Positions 1 through 9,616 of a stretch of 64,000 nucleotides of DNA are shown piece after piece. The notes below the pieces were generated by a model. It worked only from the letters and a program-made list of their open reading frames with translations, was not told the origin of the DNA and made no database searches. Source of the DNA: Candidatus Blochmanniella pennsylvanica str. BPEN. Lineage in GTDB: Bacteria; Pseudomonadota; Gammaproteobacteria; Enterobacterales; Enterobacteriaceae. The stretch lies in the NCBI RefSeq assembly GCF_000011745.1, contig NC_007292.1, positions 186,001 to 250,000 on the forward strand, read 5' to 3'. Every line of letters begins with the position of its first letter. Position 1 is the stretch's first letter. The position numbers and the translations under genes were made by a program.

Positions 1-810
1 AGATTTAATCGTATCTTTGAATATAGAATATAATAATAATCATTCTAAATTTTAGCATACAAATTTACCTAGATTTATTTATAGATATTATGTATTTTGA
101 TCGAGGTTCTTTTTTATATAAATATATGCAACTGTATGTTTATTTACATATTTTATCTATAGTTTTTTAGATTAAAAATATTAAAGATTACTTAGGTAAA
201 TGTATAATAAATACTGTAATAAAGAATTTAGATTATAATTTATTTTCAATTTTACTGAGTTTATTAATCGTTTAATACATCATATATTGTTACGATTATA
301 ATAAGTGTTACATGTATATAACATGTATTATACAAATTAGAAAACTAATATTTTTGATATTGTAATTTCCTTTATTTGTATTTATAGAAATTTTTGGTAT
401 CGTCAGATTAAGATATTTTTTGATACTCATCATATATCTTTATATATCTGTACAATACAATGACAATTGTAATAATTAATTAGTAATTGCTTTAAAATTT
501 TTTAAATTTGTATAATATATTTCAGTCTTAGAATAATAGAACTATTCTAATCAACTATTAATAATAGTATCATGTTTGTAATATGTTTAAGAAAAGATAT
601 GCACATGGATTTTAAATAAATAAAAATTTATATTTATCATGTATTTTATTACAATTTATTAACATTTATTTTGATAAATTGTAAATTAGTATTATTTTAC
701 AATTTTTATTAAAATTTTCCTTGTAGTCGTATGTATTATGAACGGAAAATATGTAATTGTTGCACATTATTTAAATAATGTGCTGCCATTGTAATGAGAT
801 ATAAATTGTC
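1..810. other. Long AT-rich spacer upstream of secA
   Basis: No gene is recognisable in this stretch. In E. coli the secA regulator secM lies immediately upstream; nothing resembling its export signal or arrest peptide can be read here, so secM appears lost. The only clear structure is a perfect 22-base palindrome at 762-783, just before the secA start. A nine-codon mini-frame including its stop (778-804) begins inside that palindrome, with no evidence that it is translated. Confidence 0.7.
762..783. repeat. 22-bp perfect palindrome in the secA leader
   Basis: The sequence GCACATTATTT followed by its exact reverse complement ends 27 bases before the secA ATG. It could be a cruciform or hairpin in the 5' untranslated region, or a dimeric protein-binding site. 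Its position recalls the secM-secA hairpin of E. coli, but the link is inference. Confidence 0.6.
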
Positions 811-3546
811 ATGTTAACACCATTTAAATTATTTACTAAAATTTTTAAAAATAGAAATGATCGCGTGTTACTTCGTATGAAGAAAGTGGTGGATATGATA
901 AATTATATGGAAAAAGATATACAAAAGTTAAATGATAGTCAACTTGCTTCTAAAACGAATGAGTTTCGCAAATCTATTGAATCAGGTGTAAAAAACCTCG
1001 AGAATTTATTACCACAAGCATTTGCTGTAGTACGAGAATCTATTAAGAGAATATTTAATATACGTCTTTTTGATGTCCAATTGTTGGGAGGAATAGTTCT
1101 TAACAGTCGATGTATTGCGGAAATGAAAACTGGAGAAGGAAAAACTTTAACTGCTACTTTACCTGCTTATTTGAATGCATTAAGTGGTCAAGGAGTACAT
1201 ATTGTTACAGTTAATAATTATTTAGCACATAGAGATGCAATAAATAATAAACCGTTATTTGAATTTTTAGGATTGACTGTTGGAATTAATTTACCGGGAC
1301 TATCAGCATCTATGAAACGTGCAGCGTATACAGCAGATATTACCTACGGCACAAACAATGAATACGGTTTCGATTATTTACGCGATAATATGGTTTTTGT
1401 CCCAGAAGAACGGGTACAACGAGGATTGCATTATGCGTTAATAGATGAAGTAGATTCTATTTTGATTGATGAAGCTCGTACTCCATTAGTTATTTCTGGA
1501 CCATCAGATGATACTTCTTTATTATATTCAAAAATCAATGAATTAGTCTTTAGCATAATTCAAAAAAATAAAAGAAATATAGATAATTTACAAAAAGAAG
1601 AATATTTCACAGTTGATGAAAAATCCAGACAAGTTATTCTGACTGAGAATGGATTAGTATTAATAGAGCAATTATTAATTAAATCTGGAATCATGAACCA
1701 AGGGGAATCGTTGTATTCATCAGATAATATTATATTGATGCATCATGTTAATGCAGCATTTCGTGCTCACATTTTATTTACGTGTGAAGTGGATTATCTT
1801 GTTAAAAATGGCGAAATACTTATTATTGATGAACACACAGGACGAGTTATGCCTGGTCGTCGATGGTCAGATGGATTGCACCAAGCAATCGAAGCGAAAG
1901 AACATGTAACTATTCAAAATGAAAATCAAACATTAGCTTCAATTACATTTCAAAATTATTTTCGTTTATATGAAAAATTATCTGGTATGACCGGCACCGC
2001 TAATACTGAAGCATTTGAATTTCAATCTATCTATAAATTAGATACTATCGTTATACCGACTAATCGTCCTATGATTCGTAATGATTTTCCAGATATAATT
2101 TATATGACGGAACATGAAAAGATTGAGGCTATCATTAATGATATCAAAGATTGTGTTAAGAGAAACCAGCCAGTGTTGGTGGGAACTATATCCATTGAAA
2201 AATCTGAAATTATTTCTCATGCTTTAAGTCAGATCGGAATTATGCATAAAGTTTTAAATGCGAAATTTCATGCTGCAGAAGCAGATATTATAGCACAAGC
2301 AGGATATCCTGGTGCAGTAACTATTGCTACGAATATGGCTGGGCGCGGCACTGACATTATATTAGGAGGAAATTGGCGGGCAGAAATTACTGCGTTGCAT
2401 AAAGCAAATACATGTAAAATTTTAAAAATTAAATCTGATTGGAAAAAACGTCATCACGCAGTATTAAAATCTGGAGGGTTACATGTCATTGGTACTGAAC
2501 GGCATGAATCTCGCCGTATTGATAATCAATTGCGTGGACGATCTGGACGACAAGGAGATATAGGTTCGTCTAGATTTTATTTATCCATGGAAGATTCATT
2601 AATACGTATTTTTGCTTCTAATAGATTAGTGAACATGATGAAAAAATTAGGAATGAAATCAGGAGAATCTATTGAACATCCATGGATTACTAAAGCTATT
2701 GCTCATGCTCAAAAAAAAGTAGAAAATCGTAATTTTGATATTAGAAAACAATTATTAGAATATGATGATGTAGCTAATGATCAACGTCGTGTTATTTATG
2801 AACAACGTGATAAATTATTAAATATATCAGATATCAGTGATATTATTAGAAATATTCGTTGTGATGTTGTTGAAAAATTATTTAATATTTATATTCCTTT
2901 AGAAATTATAGAGAACAAAAGGGATGTAATGAAATTAGAAGAATGTTTGGAAAAAGATTTTTGTTTAGAGTTACCTCTTCTAAAATGGATAGAGGTAGAG
3001 CCCAGATTATATGAAGAAAAAGAAATATTACGTCAACGTATATTAGAAAATATGACACAGAAATATGAACATACTAGAAAAATAATTGGAATAGATATTA
3101 TGTGTTCTTTTGAAAAAGAAATTATGTTGAGAACGTTTGATGTACTGTGGAAAGAGCATTTAGCGTCAATGGATTATTTGCGTCAAGGAATTCATTTGAG
3201 AGGGTATGCACAAAAAGATCCGAAACAGGAATACAAAAGAGAATCATTCTCTATGTTTACTAAAATGTTAGATCATTTAAAATATGAAGTAATAAGCGAA
3301 GTGAGCAAGTTAGTAATAGAATTATTCAATAAAAAAGAATCTATTTTAAATTCAACTAATAAATATAATGATTTTCAATCTATAAATACGCAAGTAATGA
3401 ATACTAAATTGTTATCGATAGATCATTTTTTAAATCAACATACATTAACTAAGAATAAAACAGTGAGTCGCAACGATGCTTGTCCTTGCGGATCTAATAA
3501 GAAATTTAAAGAATGTCATGGTAAAATCGTAAATAAACGTCATTGA
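811..3546 (+). CDS. secA: Preprotein translocase ATPase SecA
   Basis: ATPase motor that drives unfolded preproteins through SecYEG. The 911-residue product is close to the 901 of E. coli. The Walker A motif GEGKT is at residues 108-112, the DEVD Walker B motif is near residue 214, and the second motor domain carries [10 protein letters not shown] and the [11 protein letters not shown] helicase motif. The C-terminal zinc/SecB-binding tail is intact (Cys891, Cys893, Cys902, His903), which implies it still contacts SecB or ribosomes. It stands alone: secM upstream and mutT downstream, its E. coli neighbours, are absent. The Shine-Dalgarno is weak, and a palindrome precedes the start. Confidence 0.98.
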   Translation: MLTPFKLFTKIFKNRNDRVLLRMKKVVDMINYMEKDIQKLNDSQLASKTNEFRKSIESGVKNLENLLPQAFAVVRESIKRIFNIRLFDVQLLGGIVLNSRCIAEMKTGEGKTLTATLPAYLNALSGQGVHIVTVNNYLAHRDAINNKPLFEFLGLTVGINLPGLSASMKRAAYTADITYGTNNEYGFDYLRDNMVFVPEERVQRGLHYALIDEVDSILIDEARTPLVISGPSDDTSLLYSKINELVFSIIQKNKRNIDNLQKEEYFTVDEKSRQVILTENGLVLIEQLLIKSGIMNQGESLYSSDNIILMHHVNAAFRAHILFTCEVDYLVKNGEILIIDEHTGRVMPGRRWSDGLHQAIEAKEHVTIQNENQTLASITFQNYFRLYEKLSGMTGTANTEAFEFQSIYKLDTIVIPTNRPMIRNDFPDIIYMTEHEKIEAIINDIKDCVKRNQPVLVGTISIEKSEIISHALSQIGIMHKVLNAKFHAAEADIIAQAGYPGAVTIATNMAGRGTDIILGGNWRAEITALHKANTCKILKIKSDWKKRHHAVLKSGGLHVIGTERHESRRIDNQLRGRSGRQGDIGSSRFYLSMEDSLIRIFASNRLVNMMKKLGMKSGESIEHPWITKAIAHAQKKVENRNFDIRKQLLEYDDVANDQRRVIYEQRDKLLNISDISDIIRNIRCDVVEKLFNIYIPLEIIENKRDVMKLEECLEKDFCLELPLLKWIEVEPRLYEEKEILRQRILENMTQKYEHTRKIIGIDIMCSFEKEIMLRTFDVLWKEHLASMDYLRQGIHLRGYAQKDPKQEYKRESFSMFTKMLDHLKYEVISEVSKLVIELFNKKESILNSTNKYNDFQSINTQVMNTKLLSIDHFLNQHTLTKNKTVSRNDACPCGSNKKFKECHGKIVNKRH

Positions 3547-3804
3547 TATATACAAAATATTTTGATTTTAACATTATTGTAATCAGTTACATAGTAAATA
3601 TAAGTTGATATTATTTTTTAAATCATCACATTTAAATTGAATCTATAAGTAGTAAATTTTTGTAAAATATAAATGTATATATACGTATGATTATGATGTT
3701 ATAATTATAATTTATGTAAACGTTGTTGTGTTATTTATAACAAACAATTTCGTATGCTGTTTTTTTTGCTACAATATAAATATGGTATAATTTTACGTGT
3801 TATT

Positions 3805-4443
3805 TCATTTACTAAAAATAGTTTTTTTAGTAGTTGTTTTTTCTGCCTTAAGATAATCTCGATGGAGATTATGAATATGTTGTGTCATTCCGTCAATACT
3901 TTTGTTATTTTCAATAACATTATCAGCATAGTTTAATCTATGCTGACGGGATACTTGTGATAATAAAATATTTTCAGCATATTGTTTGTGTATTTTATCT
4001 CTACTGATAATTCGATTTAACTGAATATCAACGTGTACATCTATCATTAGTATGTGATCTGCATATTTTTGTAAATTATTTTCTATTAACAATGGAACAA
4101 CCCATAAAATATAAGATGATCGATTGGATAAGATATTTATTGTTTTTTGCGTTTCTTTTCTAATAAGCGGATGCAACAATTGTTCAAGCCATTCTTTATC
4201 TTTAGGATTGAAAAAAATAATTTTTTTTAACATGGATCTATTTAATGATCCATTAGAAAATAAAATGTGGGGTCCAAAATGTTTTGTTATCATACGTAAA
4301 GCAATGCTGCCAGGTTGCGTGATGTTTTTAGAAATCACATCAGCATCTATTACGGATACTTTCTTTGATAAATTAGAAAATTTTTTAGCAACAACACTTT
4401 TTCCAGAACAAATACCACCGGTAAGCGCAACAATATAAGACAT
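3805..4443 (-). CDS. coaE: Dephospho-CoA kinase
   Basis: Catalyses the last step of coenzyme A synthesis, phosphorylating the ribose 3'-hydroxyl of dephospho-CoA. The P-loop GGICSGKS spans residues 9-16 and is followed by the DADVI motif near residue 33. Length 212 residues against 206 in E. coli. It is convergent with secA across a 258-base spacer. In E. coli zapD and yacG follow coaE; both are absent here. Together with coaA at 54.4-55.3 kb, the window holds the first and last kinases of the CoA pathway. Confidence 0.96.
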   Translation of the reverse strand: MSYIVALTGGICSGKSVVAKKFSNLSKKVSVIDADVISKNITQPGSIALRMITKHFGPHILFSNGSLNRSMLKKIIFFNPKDKEWLEQLLHPLIRKETQKTINILSNRSSYILWVVPLLIENNLQKYADHILMIDVHVDIQLNRIISRDKIHKQYAENILLSQVSRQHRLNYADNVIENNKSIDGMTQHIHNLHRDYLKAEKTTTKKTIFSK

Positions 4444-5026
4444 AATGTGATGTGTGTTATTAAATAAAAAATGTTTTTATGAAATTTTTTTATAAAAATT
4501 ATAAAATTAAATTAATATTAAGAATATTTAGAACGATATCTGACAAATTTATATAATGACATCTTATTTTTATAGTAAAAAATAGTTTTTTATAAATATC
4601 CAAATAATACTGTTTATTTTTTGCAATATTTTAAGCCTCAATAAAATTTATTGATGATCTTATTACGCAATTAAAAAATTTTCTATAATTAATGATAATT
4701 CTTTATTAAATTCATTTGAATAACGTAAAAGTTGGTTATAAACCTGTACATAATATATATCAATAAATTATTACACATAAATAATGATATAACCAATACG
4801 GGTTAATTTGTGATCCTACATATATTTCATAAATATTTGTGGTAATAAACATTTATGACATATATATCTATTATATTAGATTTAAATATAATATAATTAT
4901 CACTTTTTAATAAAAATTAAAATTCATCATGTGTTTAAAAATATTGGAGAAATTACATAAAAATAATGAAATTTTAAAGAAAATATTGATATGAATTGCT
5001 TTTAATATATATACAGGAGCAAATAT
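4444..5026. other. Spacer at an inversion boundary, coaE to dksA
   Basis: This spacer joins two genes that are far apart in E. coli (coaE and dksA) and is one end of the inferred inverted block 4.4-15.6 kb. A stretch of slightly higher GC on the minus strand (4663-4852) reads as two short frames joined by a frameshift and is listed separately. Otherwise only AT-rich sequence is visible. Confidence 0.6.
4663..4852 (-). pseudogene. Possible degraded coding remnant, unidentified
   Basis: On the minus strand a 30-codon frame (ATG at 4852, stop at 4760) is followed, one frame over, by 34 open codons ending at a stop at 4663. The second part reads YVQVYNQLLRYSNEFNKELS and ends ENFLIA, protein-like in composition for such an AT-rich spacer. 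I cannot assign a family. It may be a frameshifted C-terminal remnant of a gene lost at the inversion boundary, or chance. Confidence 0.22.
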
Positions 5027-5491
5027 ATGTCAACAAAATCACCGAGCAGTCGTAGACGTTCTTCTTTGAATGTATTAATAATTGCTGGAGTTACACCATA
5101 TCAACGAAAACCTAATGAAGAATATATGAGTTCTGATCAACTTTTACATTTTAAACGTATCCTTAAAACATGGAAAAATCAACTCAAAAAAGATTTAGGA
5201 TATTTTGCGTTATGTGCGCAAGATCAGGTATCTATCAATTTTCCAGATCCAGTAGATAGAGCGGTGCAAGAAGAAGAATTCAATATTAAATTACGTAATC
5301 GAGATAGAGAATATAAACTTGTTAAAAAAATTGAAAAAACCTTAAAAAAAATAGATACAAATGAATTTGGATTTTGTGCTTCATGCGATGTAGAAATCGG
5401 CATCAGAAGATTAGAGGCTCGTCCAACAGCTGATTTATGTATTGATTGTAAAACTTTAGAAGAAATTAAAGAAAAACAAATGACCGGATAA
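5027..5491 (+). CDS. dksA: RNA polymerase-binding transcription factor DksA
   Basis: Binds the RNA polymerase secondary channel and, with ppGpp in most bacteria, adjusts rRNA and biosynthetic promoters. The C4 zinc finger is intact (Cys117, Cys120, Cys138, Cys141). The coiled-coil tip aspartates lie in the PDPVD motif at 73-77. At 154 residues it is three longer than E. coli. A strong AGGAG Shine-Dalgarno at 5015-5019 fixes the ATG. In E. coli it precedes gluQ, pcnB and folK; here only folK remains. Confidence 0.97.
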   Translation: MSTKSPSSRRRSSLNVLIIAGVTPYQRKPNEEYMSSDQLLHFKRILKTWKNQLKKDLGYFALCAQDQVSINFPDPVDRAVQEEEFNIKLRNRDREYKLVKKIEKTLKKIDTNEFGFCASCDVEIGIRRLEARPTADLCIDCKTLEEIKEKQMTG

Positions 5492-5609
5492 ATTGTTAAT
5501 AAAACTAAATTTATATGTGCGTTATATGATATAATTCTGGAAAATTAGTTTTTGAATACCGTAGATATAATTTTATTATGACTATTGATTTAGTTTCTAT
5601 TTTTTCTGA

Positions 5610-5625
5610 TGTAATGTACATTACA
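5610..5625. repeat. 16-bp perfect palindrome between dksA and folK
   Basis: TGTAATGTACATTACA is its own reverse complement. It lies where E. coli has gluQ and pcnB, neither of which leaves a visible trace. Possible protein-binding site; function unknown. Confidence 0.4.
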
Positions 5626-5737
5626 GACATTGTTTATCTAAATATTTATGTGATGTTTTAATTTTGATATTATTTAAAGTTTTTTCATGAAAATGAAGGG
5701 GTCGGTAATTTGATAATTTATTGGAATATATAATAAA

Positions 5738-6232
5738 ATGGAACGAGTTTGGGTCAGCATTGGTAGTAATCTGTTAAATCCAAAACAACAAGCGGATCGT
5801 GCTATCTGGTCTCTTTCTAAGCTTCCAATGACTAGACTTATAGATTTTTCTTCCTATTATCGTAGTCTGCCATTAGGAGATAAAAATCAGCCCGATTTTC
5901 TAAATGCGATAATAATTCTAGATACTAATTTATCTCCAAAAGGATTATTAAGTCATATGCAATATATCGAACGAAAACAAGGACGTGCACGACGATCACG
6001 GGATTCTCTTATATGGCAGCCACGTACTTTAGATTTAGATATCTTACTATTTGGAAAATACTTTACATATAGTACTGAATTGACAATACCGCATCATGGT
6101 TTGCTTAATCGAGAGTTCGTACTTTATCCATTGATGGCATTAGATAATAATTTCATTTTTCCTAATGGGAGCGTTATAACAGATATCGTTAAAACTGTAC
6201 CTAAAAATGATTTAGATTTTTGGCAGGAATAA
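5738..6232 (+). CDS. folK: 6-hydroxymethyl-7,8-dihydropterin pyrophosphokinase
   Basis: Transfers pyrophosphate from ATP to hydroxymethyl-dihydropterin in folate synthesis. The family signature WQPRTLDLDILLFG is present with the metal-binding DLD aspartates. Length 164 residues against 159 in E. coli. In E. coli it sits between pcnB and panBC. Both neighbours are gone, so folK stands alone between a 246-base and a 1.7-kb spacer. Confidence 0.96.
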   Translation: MERVWVSIGSNLLNPKQQADRAIWSLSKLPMTRLIDFSSYYRSLPLGDKNQPDFLNAIIILDTNLSPKGLLSHMQYIERKQGRARRSRDSLIWQPRTLDLDILLFGKYFTYSTELTIPHHGLLNREFVLYPLMALDNNFIFPNGSVITDIVKTVPKNDLDFWQE

Positions 6233-6252
6233 TAAAAATGAAAATATATATA

Positions 6253-6396
6253 TTATATATAGACTGTTGTATGTGTTGTTTTTAAAAATAAATTAGACGA
6301 TATATATTCAACTAAAGATCTAATGATATTGACAGTATTGGTACCTGTGTGTCGTTCGTTTAATGCGGCAGATATATTGATATGATTGTTAAAAAT
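6253..6396 (-). pseudogene. Possible coding remnant, unidentified
   Basis: This minus-strand frame has 47 open codons ending at a stop at 6253. It includes SAALNERHTGTNTVNIIRSL, which looks like genuine protein, and the DNA is visibly richer in G+C than its surroundings. There is no start codon context and no family assignment. It could be the tail of a lost gene or a small unrecognised protein. Confidence 0.25.
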
Positions 6397-6836
6397 TTAA
6401 TCAAATAACACATTTTTTATTATTTTTTTACTGTAATTTATAAAAATTCATGTAGCTTTAGAAAAATTTTGTTATTTTTGCTTAAAGTAATTAATAAAAA
6501 TTTTTATAATTAATAATATATATATATAAAAATTTTTTGATATAATGTTTATTATGCCTAATTTGTTATGTTTTATGTAATAAGTACGCTTTATATTTAT
6601 ACATAAGTGTTATATGTAGAAAACGTATTAAAATATTTTATTTTTAATTAGAATATATTTAACAAAAATTTTACGATTACAAAAAATATTTAATGTTTAG
6701 TTGTCATGTACTTAAGTACATAAATATTGTGAATATTACGATACATGAATGTATTGATAATAAAAATGTATACTTACCGATGTCGTTTGGTATATAGATA
6801 ATTTATGATTTTCAAAATTAGTTAATATTTAGTTTA

Positions 6837-6971
6837 TTATCCTAATAAATGTGGTGTTTTCATTATTTCTTGATGAATGCGAATAGCTGTTGATATATAG
6901 TCTATCAATAGTTGCATTGAAATATATCGGGCATTCGCAAATAGCCAAAAAGGATGTTGATCCTTATAGAT
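6837..6971 (-). pseudogene. Possible C-terminal remnant of a LysR-like regulator
   Basis: Forty-four open codons on the minus strand end in a natural-looking stop at 6837. The reading includes HPFWLFANARYISMQLLIDY, followed by STAIRIHQEIMKTPHLLG. The W-L-x4-R-x2-S...IDYI pattern resembles the last helix of LysR-type effector domains, but this is a weak, by-eye match. Upstream, the frame is closed at once by stops inside an 18-base tandem duplication, consistent with decay. Confidence 0.3.
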
Positions 6972-7004
6972 TTAATATTATTAATTGATTTAATATTATT
7001 AATT
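6969..7004. repeat. 18-bp tandem duplication
   Basis: Two perfect adjacent copies of an 18-base AT-rich unit beginning GATTTAATATTA (6969-6986 and 6987-7004). The first copy brings a stop codon in frame with the possible LysR-like remnant beside it. Probably replication slippage. Confidence 0.6.
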
Positions 7005-7327
7005 AAAAAATTAAAATTTATTCAATCGTATTAATTACATAATATTACTATTGAATTTGAAAGTTATTTTGATTATATTCGGTAGTTTAAATGTTTGCTA
7101 TATTTTCAAATTTGATAATTTTTCTATTTTAGATGCTAATAGCGAAAAATTCAATTTTAAGTATTTATAAAAATTTATTTTAAATATATCATGAATCTAG
7201 CATGGTTATATGATGTTTAGTAGTCAAAGTATCACTATTTAATTTATATAAGTTTTTTCGTTGATAAGATCTTATTAAGTAAGAGCAAAAAATATCATCA
7301 ATGTCTTTTGTGAGTTGTAATAAAAGA

Positions 7328-7347
7328 CCCTTATATACTTATAAGGG
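7328..7347. terminator. Hairpin, possible lpd terminator on the minus strand
   Basis: Arms CCCTTATA and TATAAGGG with a 4-base loop. Read on the minus strand, the stem is followed by TCTTTTATT, a weak T-tract. It lies about 630 bases past the lpd stop codon, which is far, so assignment to the pyruvate dehydrogenase transcript is tentative. Confidence 0.35.
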
Positions 7348-7392
7348 ATGTGAAGATAAGAATTATCGATTATAGTTCATACAAGCAGCACT

Positions 7393-7432
7393 TACAATAT
7401 TTTCTCTTTAAAACTAAAGAGAAAATATTGTA
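7393..7432. repeat. 17-bp inverted repeat (hairpin)
   Basis: Perfect 17-base arms (7393-7409 and 7416-7432) around a 6-base loop. Neither side carries a T-tract, so it is not a standard terminator. It is conspicuous in an otherwise featureless spacer. Confidence 0.5.
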
Positions 7433-7980
7433 TCTTATAATTATGAGATCATATACTTTCTGCATCCCAAATGAATATATGTAAAATATATTAATTATAT
7501 ATGTATATTTCATCCGTAGAAATCTAAAATCGTATACGTTACTTTTTCTGTTAATATGGCAATATTGGTTACTGTTTATCAAAAAATAAAGTTTTATCAA
7601 TTTAAACCCCATGTATATTTTCATGCTGTTTAATTAAATCATAACAATATTCTTTTAACTTCACACATCAACACTTGACGACATTCTTTAAATTATGAAT
7701 ACTTTTATTGTTTGTTAACTGTATTACGTATTAATAATAGTAAAAAATTTTATGATTATGTATATATTTTGTAGATAAATACTTGTATCCCGAGCGTATA
7801 AATATATAGTTATAAGTAATGTATTTATTTATTCATTATTCATTGTATGTATTCATCATACCAATGAACTTCGTTATATACCTTATAAATTACCTTATGA
7901 ATTGCAATAGACTATACAACGATAAAGTATTATTTGTAAGTTAATTTATTTATTTAAAATTTTAAAGAATCATGTGAAAT

Positions 7981-9405
7981 TTATTGTGTTTGTTTTTTTA
8001 TATTAGGCAAATCAGTAATTGATCCATTATGAATAGATGCTGCTAATGCTATTGATTCATATAAGGTTGGATGGGCATGAATGGTTAGAGTAATATCTTC
8101 TACATCACATCCCATTTCAATGGCTAATGCAATTTCTCCTAATATTTCACTAGCATTCGCGCCTAATATTGATCCCCCAATAATTCTGTTCGTTTTTTTA
8201 TTAAAAATTAATTTGGTTATGCCTTCTTTACAATCTTCAGTAATTGCTCGACCTGAAGCCATCCAAGGGAAAAGTGCAACTTCATAATCTATATTTTTTT
8301 CTTGAGCACTTTTTTCAGTATATCCAACCCACGCTATTTCTGGATCAGTATATATAATGGATGGAATTATTATTGGATCAAAACAACGTTTTTTACCGGA
8401 AATAACTTCTGCAGCTACATGTCCTTCATGAATACTTTTATGAGCTAGCATTGGATATCCAATAATATCTCCAATAGCAAAAATGTGTTGAACATTAGTA
8501 CGCATCTGCTTATCTACAGGAATGAAACCATATTCATTTACATTTACTCCCGCACGCTCGATATTCAACATGTTACCATTTGGAGCGCGCCCAATTGCTA
8601 CTAATAATGCATCATAACGTTGAGTATTTTTTAATAAAGTTTGTTTATTTTCCATAGTTACATAAATACCATCTTTCTTAGCTTCTACTATGTTAACTTT
8701 AGTATTTAAAATTAAATTAATATTTTTAGTAATTATTTTAGTAAAAATATTAGTAATATCTTCATCTAAAATTGGCATGATTCGATTACACATTTCTACT
8801 ATATCTATTTCTGATCCAAAAGCACGATATATTGTGGCCATTTCTAATCCTATAGCTCCTGAGCCTATAATTAGTAAACGTTCGGGTATTGATTGTAAAG
8901 ATAGAGCATCAGTTGAATTCCAAATTCGCTGATCATTAGGAATACATGGTAGTGATACAGTATGTGATCCTGCTGCTACAATAGCGTAATTGAATGCTAT
9001 TTCTAAGGTCATTTCATTGTTTTCAACTTGAATAGTATGACTATCAATAAATTTACCAACCCCATCAATTACTTTAACGTTCCGTTTTTTTGCCATAGCA
9101 CTCAAACTATTTGACAATTGATCAATAATTTTATCTTTCCAAGAGCGCGTCTTATTAAGATCGATATGTGTTTCTCCTGACAGGAGACCATATTTATTGA
9201 ATTTTTTTTGTGTTTCAATTAATTTGGCAATATGTAATAATGTTTTAGACGGAATACAACCAACATTAAGACACACTCCACCTAAATCAGGATAACGTTC
9301 TACTATTGTAGTATCCATACCTAAATCAGCGCAGCGAAAAGCCGCGGAATAACCTCCTGGTCCCGCGCCTAAAACAAGAATTTGAGTTTTTATTTTTATA
9401 TACAT
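7981..9405 (-). CDS. lpd: Dihydrolipoyl dehydrogenase (E3)
   Basis: FAD enzyme that reoxidises dihydrolipoamide in the pyruvate (and, where present, 2-oxoglutarate) dehydrogenase complexes and glycine cleavage. The FAD-binding GAGPGG motif is at 13-18, the redox-active disulfide Cys45/Cys50 lies in GGVCLNVGCIPSK, the NAD domain contains GSGAIGLE, and the C-terminal HAHPTLYE motif holds the catalytic His-Glu pair. Length 474, equal to E. coli. It follows aceF on the same strand after 211 bases, as in E. coli. Confidence 0.98.
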   Translation of the reverse strand: MYIKIKTQILVLGAGPGGYSAAFRCADLGMDTTIVERYPDLGGVCLNVGCIPSKTLLHIAKLIETQKKFNKYGLLSGETHIDLNKTRSWKDKIIDQLSNSLSAMAKKRNVKVIDGVGKFIDSHTIQVENNEMTLEIAFNYAIVAAGSHTVSLPCIPNDQRIWNSTDALSLQSIPERLLIIGSGAIGLEMATIYRAFGSEIDIVEMCNRIMPILDEDITNIFTKIITKNINLILNTKVNIVEAKKDGIYVTMENKQTLLKNTQRYDALLVAIGRAPNGNMLNIERAGVNVNEYGFIPVDKQMRTNVQHIFAIGDIIGYPMLAHKSIHEGHVAAEVISGKKRCFDPIIIPSIIYTDPEIAWVGYTEKSAQEKNIDYEVALFPWMASGRAITEDCKEGITKLIFNKKTNRIIGGSILGANASEILGEIALAIEMGCDVEDITLTIHAHPTLYESIALAASIHNGSITDLPNIKKQTQ

Positions 9406-9616
9406 AATATGGTGCCCTTCATTTTATGATTAAAACTATTAATTATAGTATCTAGTTTGATAGAAATATGTATTTCTACAGTATAGAACTTATATATGGT
9501 ACGGATATTATTATATCATAACTTAATTTAAGCGAGATTATCTTTAACCATAAAGGACGGAAAGACAATTTTTAAAAAAGTGAAATATTTAAATCTATTT
9601 TTATATGATTAGCAAT

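Larger units (their letters stand above)
6233..7980. other. 1.7-kb spacer between folK and lpd
   Basis: No intact gene is supported; 7370-7624 is open for 84 codons but has the composition of random AT-rich DNA. Two islands of higher GC (6253-6396 and 6837-6971) read as protein-like minus-strand frames and are listed as possible remnants. The spacer also holds an 18-base tandem duplication (6969-7004) and two hairpins (7328-7347, 7393-7432). In E. coli this interval contains many genes, including acnB, speDE and panBCD, all lost here. Confidence 0.7.

Noticed and set aside
500-810. secM upstream of secA
   Set aside because: No signal peptide or arrest-peptide motif can be read in any plus-strand frame.
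3754-3936. 60-codon frame between secA and coaE
   Set aside because: Mostly antisense to coaE, which is clearly genuine.
7370-7624. 84-codon minus-strand frame
   Set aside because: Overlaps a large hairpin and is rich in Tyr/Ile/Lys/Asn as expected of translated non-coding AT-rich DNA; no recognisable domain.
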